From: VAZQ01 sp036555745
Lineage (GTDB): Bacteria > Pseudomonadota > Alphaproteobacteria > Rhizobiales > Xanthobacteraceae
Length of the DNA: 34,263 nucleotides
NCBI GenBank assembly: GCA_036555745.1
Contig: DATBKV010000048.1
Location: 1 to 34,263 of the forward strand
Reading direction: 5' to 3'
Position 1 is the stretch's first letter, and each line of letters opens with the position of its first letter. A program made the position numbers and the translations under genes. The notes beneath the pieces were generated by a model, which searched no databases, had not been told where the DNA came from, and worked only from the letters and a program-made list of their open reading frames with translations. This document shows positions 23,165 to 30,982 of this stretch, one piece after another.

Positions 23165-23480
23165 GGGGCGTGAGCTCCTTTCGCTGGAAAAGTTCGCCGG
23201 TCGCGGGCGTGGGATCATTCAAGCACGAATGAGGTGCGGCAGAAACGACGCCGTGCAGGCGCCGCGGTGCATCGTCGCAACAGCGTAAATGCCCGCCGCG
23301 CGGGCGGCACCGCCGCGGCGTTCGGCGCGATCAGGTCCCAAATTCAGTCATCGCCGGCAGCCTTCACAGGATCGGGGCTTCGCACCTACACTGCCCGCAC
23401 ATCCGGCACCTAATTCGCGGTCGGAGCCGGGCCGGCGGCTTCGGCGAAGCCGCAACGACGCCGGAAGCGTTCGGAATCTG
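23165..23480. other. Divergent intergenic region, 316 bp
   Basis: This is the spacer between the divergent cupin and methyltransferase genes. I see no coding frame I can support. It holds two hairpins: GCCCGC/GCGGGC (23291-23305) and the stronger GCGGCTTC/GAAGCCGC (8 bp, GGC loop, 23435-23453), the latter ending 27 bases before the methyltransferase ATG, where it could affect its expression. Confidence 0.4.
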
Positions 23481-24203
23481 ATGTCATTGACGTTCGATAG
23501 CGTAAAAACCATCCTCAATTCCGCTGACATCGGAAAGGAGTGGGCCGCCTGTGCACCAAGACTGTCCGAGCTATGCCGCGTTGAAGATGGCAAGACCGGC
23601 GGCGTGAACCCGGGCGACCGGAGGGCCCTCTTCTATCTTGTTCGCGCATTTCGACCGGCGAAAGTGCTGGAAATCGGCACTCACGTCGGCATGTCCACGC
23701 TTCATATCTGCGCGGCGCTCGCATGCCATACGCGCAGTCAGCCTCCCTGCTTGATCACCGTCGACATCGAGGACGTCAATGACGGAGCCCTTGCGTCTTG
23801 GAAGAAGGCCGGGCTCGCGAAGTCTCCGAAGCAATTGCTCGAGGAGTTCACCGACAAAGTCGAGATCGCGTTCGTCGTGAATGACTCGAGGCACTTTTTC
23901 GCGGACAACAAGGAGAGGTTCGACTTCATATTCCTGGACGGCGATCACGCCGCCGAAACGGTTTACGACGAGATCATCAGCTCCCTGGACGTGATCAACG
24001 AGAAGGGCTTGCTCGTCCTTCATGACTACTTTCCGGACGGCCGCCCGCTCTGGTCCGACGGCTCGTTGGTTTGCGGCCCCTTCACCGCCGTCGAAGAAGT
24101 ACGTGCGAGCGGGATCGCCATCAAAGTCGTCCCGCTCGGAGCACTGCCTTGGCCGACCAAACTCGGTTCCCACGTCACCTCGCTTGCGCTGATCGCAAGG
24201 TGA
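23481..24203 (+). CDS. Class I SAM-dependent methyltransferase
   Basis: This is a 240-residue cytosolic methyltransferase with a Rossmann-like domain. Motif I is AKVLEIGTHVGMSTLHICAA, an acidic strand end lies in CLITVDIEDVND, and post-motif segments are FDFIFLDGDHAAETVYDEI and GLLVLHDYFPDGRPLW. The FLDGDH...LHDY pattern is that of the Methyltransf_24/O-methyltransferase-like group often found in polysaccharide or secondary-metabolite loci. The acceptor is unknown. Base and codon use are visibly less GC-biased than in the neighbours (many AA/TT-ending codons at 23490-23950), which suggests relatively recent acquisition. The ribosome-binding site is poor (GGAA), and an 8-bp hairpin lies just upstream. 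It is convergent with the alpha/beta hydrolase gene. Confidence 0.87.
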   Translation: MSLTFDSVKTILNSADIGKEWAACAPRLSELCRVEDGKTGGVNPGDRRALFYLVRAFRPAKVLEIGTHVGMSTLHICAALACHTRSQPPCLITVDIEDVNDGALASWKKAGLAKSPKQLLEEFTDKVEIAFVVNDSRHFFADNKERFDFIFLDGDHAAETVYDEIISSLDVINEKGLLVLHDYFPDGRPLWSDGSLVCGPFTAVEEVRASGIAIKVVPLGALPWPTKLGSHVTSLALIAR

Positions 24204-24271
24204 TATGGCGCCGCCGCGACACGCGAATCCGAGATGCACTTGCGATAGCAGCGCCCGGCCTTCGCGTGCAA

Positions 24272-25060
24272 CTACAACTCGCGCAGAAACTGTCTCGCCG
24301 CTTCGACCGCGTGAACGCCGAGGTCGTTGTGGCCGGCGGCGGGAAACCGCACGAAGCGCTTCGGCGCGTTGATCAGGGCGTAGAGTCGTTCGCCGAGGGC
24401 GATCGGCACGACGGTGTCGCGCTCGCCATGCAAGACCAGCACCGGCGCCGTGATTTTGCCGACGCGCAGGTCCGAGCGGAACGGATCCTTCATCAACAGC
24501 CGCACCGGGAAGAACCAGTAGACGGCGGCGCCGACGTCGGCCGCGGAGGTGAACGGCGACTCCAGAATGACATGCCCGACCGGCCGTTCCGCCGCCAGCG
24601 CGACCGCAACTCCTGACCCGAGCGACTCGCCCCAGAGCGCAAGCCGCGCCGCGCCGTAACGGTCGGCCGCGAACGCGTAAGCCGCCGCTGCGTCCGCGAG
24701 CAAGCCGGCTTCGGTCGGGCGGCCGCTCGAGCCGCCGTAACCACGGTAGCTCAGCGCCAGCAGCCCAGTGCCGTCGACCGTGAGCGCTTGGAAGCGGTCG
24801 GTGCGCCAGCGCAGCGATCCGCCGTTGCCGTGGAAATAGAGCACGACCGGCTTGCCGCCGCGCGGCGGCACGTGCCAGGCAATGACACGCTCGCCATCGC
24901 CGGTAGCGAGCACAACCTCCTCCGCCTGCGGCAGTCCGGCAGCGGAGGGCGCGGTTCGAAAGCGCTCGGGAAAGTACTGCAGCGCGCGCTGCGTCACATA
25001 GACCAGCGCGACGAGGCCGCCATAGCCGGCGAACGCCAGGATCAAGAGCCACTTCAGCAT
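24272..25060 (-). CDS. Alpha/beta hydrolase (YfhR/BEM46/ABHD13-like), membrane-anchored
   Basis: This is a 262-residue hydrolase. One N-terminal membrane helix (LLILAFAGYGGLVALVYVT) precedes the PxRFRT segment and the alpha/beta hydrolase core: oxyanion strand VVLYFHGNGGS, nucleophile elbow WGESLGSG (Ser146), acid HGERDTVVP (Asp215) and base AGHNDL (His244). All catalytic residues are present. The architecture matches YfhR/BEM46 proteins, whose physiological substrates are mostly unknown. The start at 25060 is chosen because it opens directly on the anchor helix; longer starts add 42 Asp/Pro-rich residues. Only 37 bases separate its ATG from the divergent transporter ATG, so each promoter must overlap the other's leader or coding region. 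Confidence 0.9.
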   Translation of the reverse strand: MLKWLLILAFAGYGGLVALVYVTQRALQYFPERFRTAPSAAGLPQAEEVVLATGDGERVIAWHVPPRGGKPVVLYFHGNGGSLRWRTDRFQALTVDGTGLLALSYRGYGGSSGRPTEAGLLADAAAAYAFAADRYGAARLALWGESLGSGVAVALAAERPVGHVILESPFTSAADVGAAVYWFFPVRLLMKDPFRSDLRVGKITAPVLVLHGERDTVVPIALGERLYALINAPKRFVRFPAAGHNDLGVHAVEAARQFLREL

Positions 25061-25097
25061 CGACCTTGATACCACGGCATCGTGGAGGTACTCGTCA

Positions 25098-26420
25098 ATG
25101 CCGCCAGTCGGGGGGCGCGGATTCCAATCGGACAGGCAAATGCAATCGAAGCAGTCGCGGGTAATTGCCGCGGGCATGATCGGCAACGTGCTCGAATGGT
25201 ACGATTTTGCGATCTACGGGTATTTCGCCGCCCCGATCGGCCGCCTGTTCTTTCCGCACGAGGATGCGGTCGCCCAGCTCCTGTCCGCGTTCGGCGTGTT
25301 CGCGCTCGGCTATCTGATGCGCCCGATCGGCGGCGTCGTGATCGGCCATGTCGGCGACCGGTTCGGACGGCGCGCGGCGCTGACCTTCTCCGTGGCCGCG
25401 ATGGCGATTCCGACCTTCCTGATCGGGCTCCTTCCGGGATACGCCACGCTCGGCCTGCTCGCACCCGTCGCGCTCACGCTGCTGCGCATGGTGCAGGGCC
25501 TCTCGGTCGGCGGCGAATACACCAGCTCGATGGTGTTCCTGGTCGAGCACGCGCCGGACGGCCGGCGTGGCCTTATGGGTTCGCTGGCCTCGTGCGGGGC
25601 CAGCGGCGGCATCCTGCTCGGCTCGGCGGTCGCTGCCGGATTCGCTGCCAGCATGTCGACCGCGGCGCTCGACGCCTGGGGTTGGCGTGTCCCGTTCCTG
25701 CTCGGTCTCGTGCTCGGGCTCGTCGGCTACCTGCTGCGCCGGCATGTGCTGGAGACCATGCCGGTCGTCGAGCGCAAGCGTGCGCCGATCGTCGAGACGC
25801 TGCACGATCACTGGCACACCGTCCTGGGTTTCGCCGGGCTGTCCGTGTTCAATGCGGTCGGCTTCTATGTCGGCTTCGTCTATCTGGTGAGCTGGCTGCA
25901 GACCGCCGACGGCATCGCGCCAGCGCGTGCGCTCGAGATCAACACCTTGAGCATGGCGGCGTTGTTGCCGGTCATGCTCCTGATCGGGAGCTTGAGCGAC
26001 CGCTTCGGCCGCAAGCCTTTTCTCTTGTTGGCCTGCGCGCTCGGCCTGATCGGGGCGCTGCCGGTGTTCCTGCTGCTGAACCATCCCTCCGCGGTTTTGG
26101 CGCAGATTGGACAACTCGGTCTCGTGCTCATGGTCGGCATCTATGGCGGGACGCAACCCACCTTCATGGTCGAGGCGGCGCCGGCAAGGGTGCGCTGCAC
26201 CGCCGTGTCGCTCGGCTACAACGTCTCACTCGGGGTGATCGGCGGCCTGACCCCGCTGGTTGCCGCCTGGCTGGTCGAACGCACCGGCAACGAGAGCGCG
26301 CCGGCATTCCTGGTGATGGCAGCGGCGGCAGTGACCTTCGGGACGATTTTGTGCTTTCGCGAGACCTATCGCATGCCCTTCAACGCTGGCAGCTCGGAGC
26401 CGGCCGCAGCCTACGCGTGA
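25098..26420 (+). CDS. MFS transporter, metabolite:H+ symporter (MHS) type
   Basis: This 440-residue inner-membrane protein has 12 predicted helices. The MHS hallmark GNVLEWYDFAIYGYF is in helix 1, the loop 2-3 signature GHVGDRFGRRAAL and its half-repeat GSLSDRFGRKPFL follow, and RMVQGLSVGGEYTSS is in helix 4. MHS members (KgtP, ProP, ShiA, CitA) import carboxylates, betaines or shikimate with protons; the substrate here is undetermined. ATG 25098 has GGAGG (25084-25088) 9 bases upstream. A second in-frame ATG at 25140 would remove 14 residues. The gene is intact. It is divergent from the alpha/beta hydrolase and followed on the same strand by the exported phosphodiesterase, with 92 bases between. 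Confidence 0.93.
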   Translation: MPPVGGRGFQSDRQMQSKQSRVIAAGMIGNVLEWYDFAIYGYFAAPIGRLFFPHEDAVAQLLSAFGVFALGYLMRPIGGVVIGHVGDRFGRRAALTFSVAAMAIPTFLIGLLPGYATLGLLAPVALTLLRMVQGLSVGGEYTSSMVFLVEHAPDGRRGLMGSLASCGASGGILLGSAVAAGFAASMSTAALDAWGWRVPFLLGLVLGLVGYLLRRHVLETMPVVERKRAPIVETLHDHWHTVLGFAGLSVFNAVGFYVGFVYLVSWLQTADGIAPARALEINTLSMAALLPVMLLIGSLSDRFGRKPFLLLACALGLIGALPVFLLLNHPSAVLAQIGQLGLVLMVGIYGGTQPTFMVEAAPARVRCTAVSLGYNVSLGVIGGLTPLVAAWLVERTGNESAPAFLVMAAAAVTFGTILCFRETYRMPFNAGSSEPAAAYA

Positions 26421-26512
26421 CCGGGGGGCCGATCCGCGGGCAGCAGTGGAAACTGTAACAAAACTGTCGCATGGGGAGCGTAAGCCGGCGGCGGCTGAAA
26501 TGGAGGTTCCGA

Positions 26513-28345
26513 ATGTCGCCGCTAGTGCAAAAGCTCGCGCTGCTTGCCGGAGTCTTGCTCACCGTTCAAGCGGCTGCTGCGCAGGAGCGCAGGCCGCACA
26601 ATCTCGTGCTATTCGTGCCGGACGGCCTGCGCGCGCTCAGCGTGACGCCGGGAAGCGCGCCGACGCTGGCCGCGGTGCGCGACCGAGGCGTCAATTTCAG
26701 GAACCCGCATTCCCTGTTCCCGACCTTCACCATGCCGAACTCGTCGGGGCTATCGACCGGGCATGAGCTCGGCGACACCGGCACCTACAGCAACACGGTG
26801 TTCACCGGCTTCCCGGTCGGCCCGGCCAACAACAGCGTCACGCCGTTCATCGAGAACGACGCGGTGCTCGGCGACATCGACGAGCATTTCGCCGGCAACT
26901 ACGTCAACGAGGAAGCCGTGATGAAAGCCGCGCGCGAAAGCGGCCTCAGCACCGCCGCGATCGGCAAGGTCGGCCCGACCTTGATGTTCGACCATACCGC
27001 GAGGAGCGGACAGACGACGATCATCGTCGATGATGCAACCGGCACCCCGGCAGGCATCCCCCTTTCCGACGAGATGAAGAAGGCGATGGCGGCCGCCGGT
27101 CTGCCGCTGGCGGCGCCTTCGCGCGGCGATAACGGTAAGACCGGCAATTTCAACACGCCAGGCACGACCGTCGCCAATGTCGCGCAGCAACGCTATTTCG
27201 CCGACGTCGCCAGCAGGGTGGTGCTGCCCATGCTCAAGGCCCGCAACCAGCCGTTCGTCCTGGTGTTCTGGTCGCGCGACCCCGACGGCACGCAGCACAA
27301 TCAGGGCGACAGCCTCAACACGGTCACTCCGGGCATCAATGGCGCGACCTCCGCGGCCGCGGTCAGGAACGCCGACGATAATCTCAAGCAGCTGCGCGAT
27401 GCCCTGCAGGAGCTCGGGCTTGCCGATAATACCGATATCCTCGTTGCGGCCGACCATGGCTTCTCCACCATATCGAAGGAGAGCGCGACCAGCCCGGCCG
27501 CCAAGGGCAACTACAGCGATGTGGCCAAGGGTTTCCTGCCGCCCGGTTTTCTCGCCATCGATCTCGCCAAGGGACTGGGTCTTCCACTGTTCGATCCCGA
27601 CAGCAAGAACGCGCCCGTTCCCGACAACGCTTATCCCAAGGTGCGCGGCAACGGTTTGATCGGGCGCGACGCGAGCAAGCCCGAAGTTGTCGTCGCGGCG
27701 AACGGCGGCTCCGATCTCGTCTACCTGCCGGGCAAGGACCGCGCACTCGCCCAACGGGTCGTCGATCTGCTGCTGGCGCAGGATTACGTGAGCGGCATCT
27801 TCGTCGACGATGAGCTCGGCGCGATTGCCGGAACGTTGCCGCTGTCGGCCATCGATCTCGCAGGCGCCGGCGTGATGGCGCGGCCGTCAATCGTCGTCAA
27901 CTTCCGCTCCTATTCGACGGGCTGCGAGCAGCCCCTGCTGTGCACCGTCGAGATCGCCGACACCGGGCTGCAGCAGGGCCAGGGCATGCACGGCAATTTC
28001 AGCCGGGCCGATACCATGAACTTCATGGCCGCGATCGGGCCGAGCTTCAAACGCGGATTTGTCGATGAGGCGCCGGTGAGCAATGCCGATTTCGGCCGCA
28101 CCATGGCCCATCTGCTCGGGCTCGAGATCGCCGCCAAGGGCAAGCTCGTCGGACGCGTCATCGCCGAAGCGCTGCCGGGCGGCGAGGCTCCCGATGTCAG
28201 CAACCAGGTGCTGCGCTCGCAGCCCGGCGCCGCCGACCTCGCCACCGTCCTGATGGTGCAGCGCGTGGGCTCCACGCGCTACTTCGACGTGGCGGGTTTT
28301 CCCGGCCGCACCGTCGGACTGGCGGAGAAAGCGGCAAGCCGCTGA
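26513..28345 (+). CDS. Exported alkaline-phosphatase-superfamily phosphodiesterase (NPP-like)
   Basis: This is a 610-residue predicted periplasmic enzyme. The signal peptide ends at AAAAQ (about 24). The catalytic domain shows LVLFVPDGLR (metal ligand Asp37), FPTFTMPN with candidate nucleophile Thr73, SRDPDGTQHNQGD (Asp258, His262), VAADHGFS (Asp314-His315) and a late GMHGNF His. These match the two-metal site of nucleotide pyrophosphatase/phosphodiesterases, which cleave phosphodiester or pyrophosphate bonds outside the cytoplasm. It is larger than a minimal NPP domain, with inserts around 90-225 and 335-500. ATG 26513 has GGAGG (26502-26506) 6 bases upstream. The C-terminal segment AIGPSFKRGFVDEAP is also family-typical. 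Substrate unknown; phosphate scavenging is an inference. Confidence 0.88.
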   Translation: MSPLVQKLALLAGVLLTVQAAAAQERRPHNLVLFVPDGLRALSVTPGSAPTLAAVRDRGVNFRNPHSLFPTFTMPNSSGLSTGHELGDTGTYSNTVFTGFPVGPANNSVTPFIENDAVLGDIDEHFAGNYVNEEAVMKAARESGLSTAAIGKVGPTLMFDHTARSGQTTIIVDDATGTPAGIPLSDEMKKAMAAAGLPLAAPSRGDNGKTGNFNTPGTTVANVAQQRYFADVASRVVLPMLKARNQPFVLVFWSRDPDGTQHNQGDSLNTVTPGINGATSAAAVRNADDNLKQLRDALQELGLADNTDILVAADHGFSTISKESATSPAAKGNYSDVAKGFLPPGFLAIDLAKGLGLPLFDPDSKNAPVPDNAYPKVRGNGLIGRDASKPEVVVAANGGSDLVYLPGKDRALAQRVVDLLLAQDYVSGIFVDDELGAIAGTLPLSAIDLAGAGVMARPSIVVNFRSYSTGCEQPLLCTVEIADTGLQQGQGMHGNFSRADTMNFMAAIGPSFKRGFVDEAPVSNADFGRTMAHLLGLEIAAKGKLVGRVIAEALPGGEAPDVSNQVLRSQPGAADLATVLMVQRVGSTRYFDVAGFPGRTVGLAEKAASR

Positions 28346-28518
28346 GCGGAGCCGCGCGCGCAGGCGAGCCACCTGCTCGAAGGAGTTGGCCTGAAGCCCT
28401 CGACTGGGCGACGCGCACGGTTCGGCGAACCATGCATTGTCATCAGGGCACGCACGCGTTGACCTGCGACGACTGATCCGTGATGATTGTGCCGCAACCA
28501 GTACTCAGGCTGCGGCAC

Positions 28519-29373
28519 ATGATTACGCTACCTGAGCTAGCGGCAGACGCCCTGGGCTCGTTCCTCGCCTCCGACGTGAAGGATCGGTTCGGCGCCTCGC
28601 ATGCGCGTTTGGCGGAGATTGTTCCGTTTGCCGCCCGGCTGACGCTTGAATGCATCGGGAATAGCGATGCCCTCTACCACAATGTCGAGCATACCATGCT
28701 CATCACTTTGGCCGGTCACGACATCTTCAAGGGTCGTGCACTATTGAGGCGTTCGACACCGACCGATTACGCGAACTTCATCGTCGCCTGCCTGGCGCAT
28801 GATATCGGGTACGTCCGTGGCGTCCTCAAAGGCGATGATGATGATGGGTACGTCGTTGACGGCAGTGGCCGCAAGATTTCATTGCCGCGCGGCTCCTCCG
28901 ACGCCGCGCTTGCTCCATATCACGTCGAGCGATCGAAACTGTTTGTGCTGGATCGTATCGCGGGAATCGAGGAACTCGACGGTGCGCGAATCGCACGTGC
29001 GATTGGATACACGCAGTTCCCATACGAAACGCGCGCGGACGAGAAGGAAGAGGACGAGGATGACGAAGAAGGGGCGCTCCTGCGGGCCGCAGATCTCATC
29101 GGCCAGCTTGGCGATCCTCACTATTTGAGAAAAGCCAACGCGCTTTACCACGAATTTGAAGAGATCGGTCTCAACAAGCAGCTCGGATACGAATCCCCGG
29201 CGGACATCGTGGATAAATATCCGCAGTTTTATTGGAACAGAATCTCTCCGCACATCCAGACTGCGGTCCGTTACCTTAATGTTACATCGCGCGGGCGTCA
29301 GTGGATTGCAGGCCTCTACAGCAACGTATTTCGCGCCGAACGTGAGCCGCGTCTTTCGGGCCCACAGCCGTAG
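28519..29373 (+). CDS. HD-domain metal-dependent phosphohydrolase
   Basis: This is a 284-residue cytosolic protein. The HD-superfamily ligands are in order: His54 and His58 in LYHNVEHTML, the His94-Asp95 doublet in CLAHDIGYVRG, and Asp192 in ADLIGQLGD. Family members hydrolyse nucleotides, cyclic dinucleotides or other phosphoesters. An unusual run of acidic residues (about 173-184, EKEEDEDDEE) interrupts the region before the last ligand. The start is uncertain: an ATG at 28483 or GTG at 28480 would add 12-13 residues, none with a good ribosome-binding site; 28519 begins on the conserved-looking helix. Base composition in the second half (29100-29300) is clearly less GC-rich than in its neighbours, hinting at transfer. 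Substrate unknown. Confidence 0.8.
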   Translation: MITLPELAADALGSFLASDVKDRFGASHARLAEIVPFAARLTLECIGNSDALYHNVEHTMLITLAGHDIFKGRALLRRSTPTDYANFIVACLAHDIGYVRGVLKGDDDDGYVVDGSGRKISLPRGSSDAALAPYHVERSKLFVLDRIAGIEELDGARIARAIGYTQFPYETRADEKEEDEDDEEGALLRAADLIGQLGDPHYLRKANALYHEFEEIGLNKQLGYESPADIVDKYPQFYWNRISPHIQTAVRYLNVTSRGRQWIAGLYSNVFRAEREPRLSGPQP

Positions 29374-29541
29374 CGAGCCCTACGACGCGAGAGAGCTGCC
29401 GATCCAGCCGGCGCGGCGCGCGACATGCCACGAGACCGCCTCACGACATCGTGATGCACCGGGCCACAGCGACCGGGCGCAAGGATTCAAGCGCTCCCGC
29501 AGCCGCGCTTCTGCGACGCGATCTCGCAGAGCAAGGACCCG

Positions 29542-29552
29542 GGAATAATTCC
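29542..29552. promoter_or_regulatory. GGAATAATTCC palindrome upstream of the metallophosphoesterase
   Basis: An 11-base perfect dyad, AT-rich within GC-rich sequence, 56-66 bases before the ATG at 29608. It could be an operator or part of a promoter; no matching -10 at ECF spacing is seen. Confidence 0.25.
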
Positions 29553-29607
29553 AGCGGCCGTCCGATCTCGCTCCCGTAGGCCATTCAAGGCCCCACGGGA
29601 GACTGCC

Positions 29608-30546
29608 ATGACATCTGATCACGACGAGCCGAACGGCGTCAGCCGCCGCAAGGTGCTGGAATGCATGACCTGGGCCGGCACCGGCGTGCTGTGGACCGTC
29701 AGCGGCGGCCTGCCGCGTTCGCTCGGTATCATCGGCGAGGCGACCGCGGCGGAGTCGAGCGGGCTGACATTCCTGCAGATCAGCGACAGCCACGTGGGCT
29801 TCGACAAGCCTGCGAACCCGAACGCCATCGGCACGCTCGAGGAGGCGATCAAAAAGATCAAGGGGCTGCCGGTGAAGCCGGCCTTCGTCATTCACACCGG
29901 CGACATCACGCATCTGTCGAAAATGTCCGAGTTCGACGACGCCGACCGCATCATCTCCCAGGCCGGGCTGGACGTGCGCTACGTGCCGGGCGAGCACGAC
30001 GTCCTCGACGAGGGGCGAAAGCTGTATCTGGCGCGCTACGGGCGTGATGCTAAGGGCGCCGGCTGGCACAGCTTCGATGCCAATGGCGTGCACTTCATCG
30101 GACTGGTCAACGTGGTCGATCTCAAGGCCGGCGGGCTGGGCAATCTCGGGGCCGACCAGCTCGAGTGGCTGGCAGCCGACCTCAAGGGCCGCACGGCGTC
30201 CACGCCGATCGTCGTGTTCGCGCATATCCCGCTCTGGAGCGTCTACCCGCAGTGGGGATGGGGGACCGAGGAGAGCGCGCGCGTGCTCGAGCTGCTCAAA
30301 CGCTTCGGCTCGGTCACCGTGCTCAACGGCCACATTCATCAGATCATGCAGAAGGTCGAGGGCAACGTCACCTTCCACACCGCCATGTCGACCGCCTTCC
30401 CGCAGCCGGCGCCGGGCGCGGCCCCCTCGCCCGGACCGATGAAGGTTCCCGACGACAAGCTGCGCTCGCTGCTCGGCGTCACCGACATCACCTTCAAGCG
30501 TGGCCAACAGCGGCTCGCGATCATCGACCAGCCGTTGCAAGGCTGA
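29608..30546 (+). CDS. Tat-exported metallophosphoesterase
   Basis: This is a 312-residue predicted periplasmic enzyme. The twin-arginine motif SRRKVLEC (residues 12-19) and a hydrophobic stretch precede a cleavage region near ATAAES (about 45-50), so the protein is probably folded with its metals before export. The calcineurin-like set of motifs follows: DSH (D60, H62), HTGDITH (D99), GEHD (128-131), FAHIP (H206) and GHIHQ (H242, H244). The usual GNHD/E Asn is Glu here, a change in a direct metal ligand that may alter metal choice. GGGAG lies 7 bases before the ATG. The cupredoxin gene follows after 8 bases on the same strand, implying a two-gene operon. Substrate unknown. Confidence 0.9.
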   Translation: MTSDHDEPNGVSRRKVLECMTWAGTGVLWTVSGGLPRSLGIIGEATAAESSGLTFLQISDSHVGFDKPANPNAIGTLEEAIKKIKGLPVKPAFVIHTGDITHLSKMSEFDDADRIISQAGLDVRYVPGEHDVLDEGRKLYLARYGRDAKGAGWHSFDANGVHFIGLVNVVDLKAGGLGNLGADQLEWLAADLKGRTASTPIVVFAHIPLWSVYPQWGWGTEESARVLELLKRFGSVTVLNGHIHQIMQKVEGNVTFHTAMSTAFPQPAPGAAPSPGPMKVPDDKLRSLLGVTDITFKRGQQRLAIIDQPLQG

Positions 30547-30554
30547 GGACGGAC

Positions 30555-30932
30555 GTGATTGCCATGACGGCGACGACAACGTGCAGCATCCGCGCCGCGA
30601 TCGTGCTTGCGGTCGCGATCACCGCGATCCCGCTTGCGACGGTGGCGGCGCGGGGCGCGGACCTGGAGGTGAAGATCGACAACTTCACCTTCTCGCCGCA
30701 ACGCCTGACCGTGAAGGCCGGCACAACCGTGACCTGGATCAACGAGGACGACATCCCGCACACCGTCGCGGCCAGCACCAAGGCCTTCAAGTCGAAGGCG
30801 CTCGACACCGACGACAAGTTCTCGTTCACCTTCACCACGCCCGGCACCTACGAGTATTTCTGCTCGCTGCATCCGCACATGACCGGAACGATCGTGGTGG
30901 AGGCGGCAACCGGAAGCGCTGGCGCGCGCTGA
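30555..30932 (+). CDS. Cupredoxin (plastocyanin/amicyanin-like blue copper protein)
   Basis: This is a 125-residue predicted periplasmic copper protein: signal peptide through about AARGAD, then a single cupredoxin barrel. The type 1 copper ligands are visible: the His in DDIPHTV and the Cys, His and Met of YFCSLHPHMTG, in the short C-x(2)-H-x(2)-HM spacing typical of amicyanin-like domains. Such proteins shuttle electrons or hold copper. The start is taken as GTG 30555 because GAGG (30545-30548) lies 6 bases upstream; the ATG at 30564 would be 15 bases from it. Co-transcribed with the Tat metallophosphoesterase, though a functional link between the two is not obvious. A 13-bp hairpin lies directly downstream. 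Confidence 0.88.
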   Translation: MIAMTATTTCSIRAAIVLAVAITAIPLATVAARGADLEVKIDNFTFSPQRLTVKAGTTVTWINEDDIPHTVAASTKAFKSKALDTDDKFSFTFTTPGTYEYFCSLHPHMTGTIVVEAATGSAGAR

Positions 30933-30946
30933 TACTCGAGCGCTTG

Positions 30947-30976
30947 CGGCGAGGGCGCCCTGTGGCGCCCTCGCCG
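30947..30976. terminator. Strong bidirectional hairpin between cupredoxin and ald
   Basis: CGGCGAGGGCGCC (30947-30959) pairs perfectly with GGCGCCCTCGCCG (30964-30976) around a CTGT loop, 14 bases after the cupredoxin stop and 6 bases before the ald stop. Thirteen GC-rich pairs between convergent genes make a two-way terminator likely despite the lack of a U-run. Confidence 0.65.
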
Positions 30977-30982
30977 GCCGCG

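Noticed and set aside
29541..29575. ECF-sigma promoter GGGAATAA...CGTC upstream of the metallophosphoesterase
   Set aside because: The distance from GGGAATAA to CGTC is about 10 bases, too short for the usual 15-17, and no ECF sigma gene is nearby. Only the palindrome is listed.
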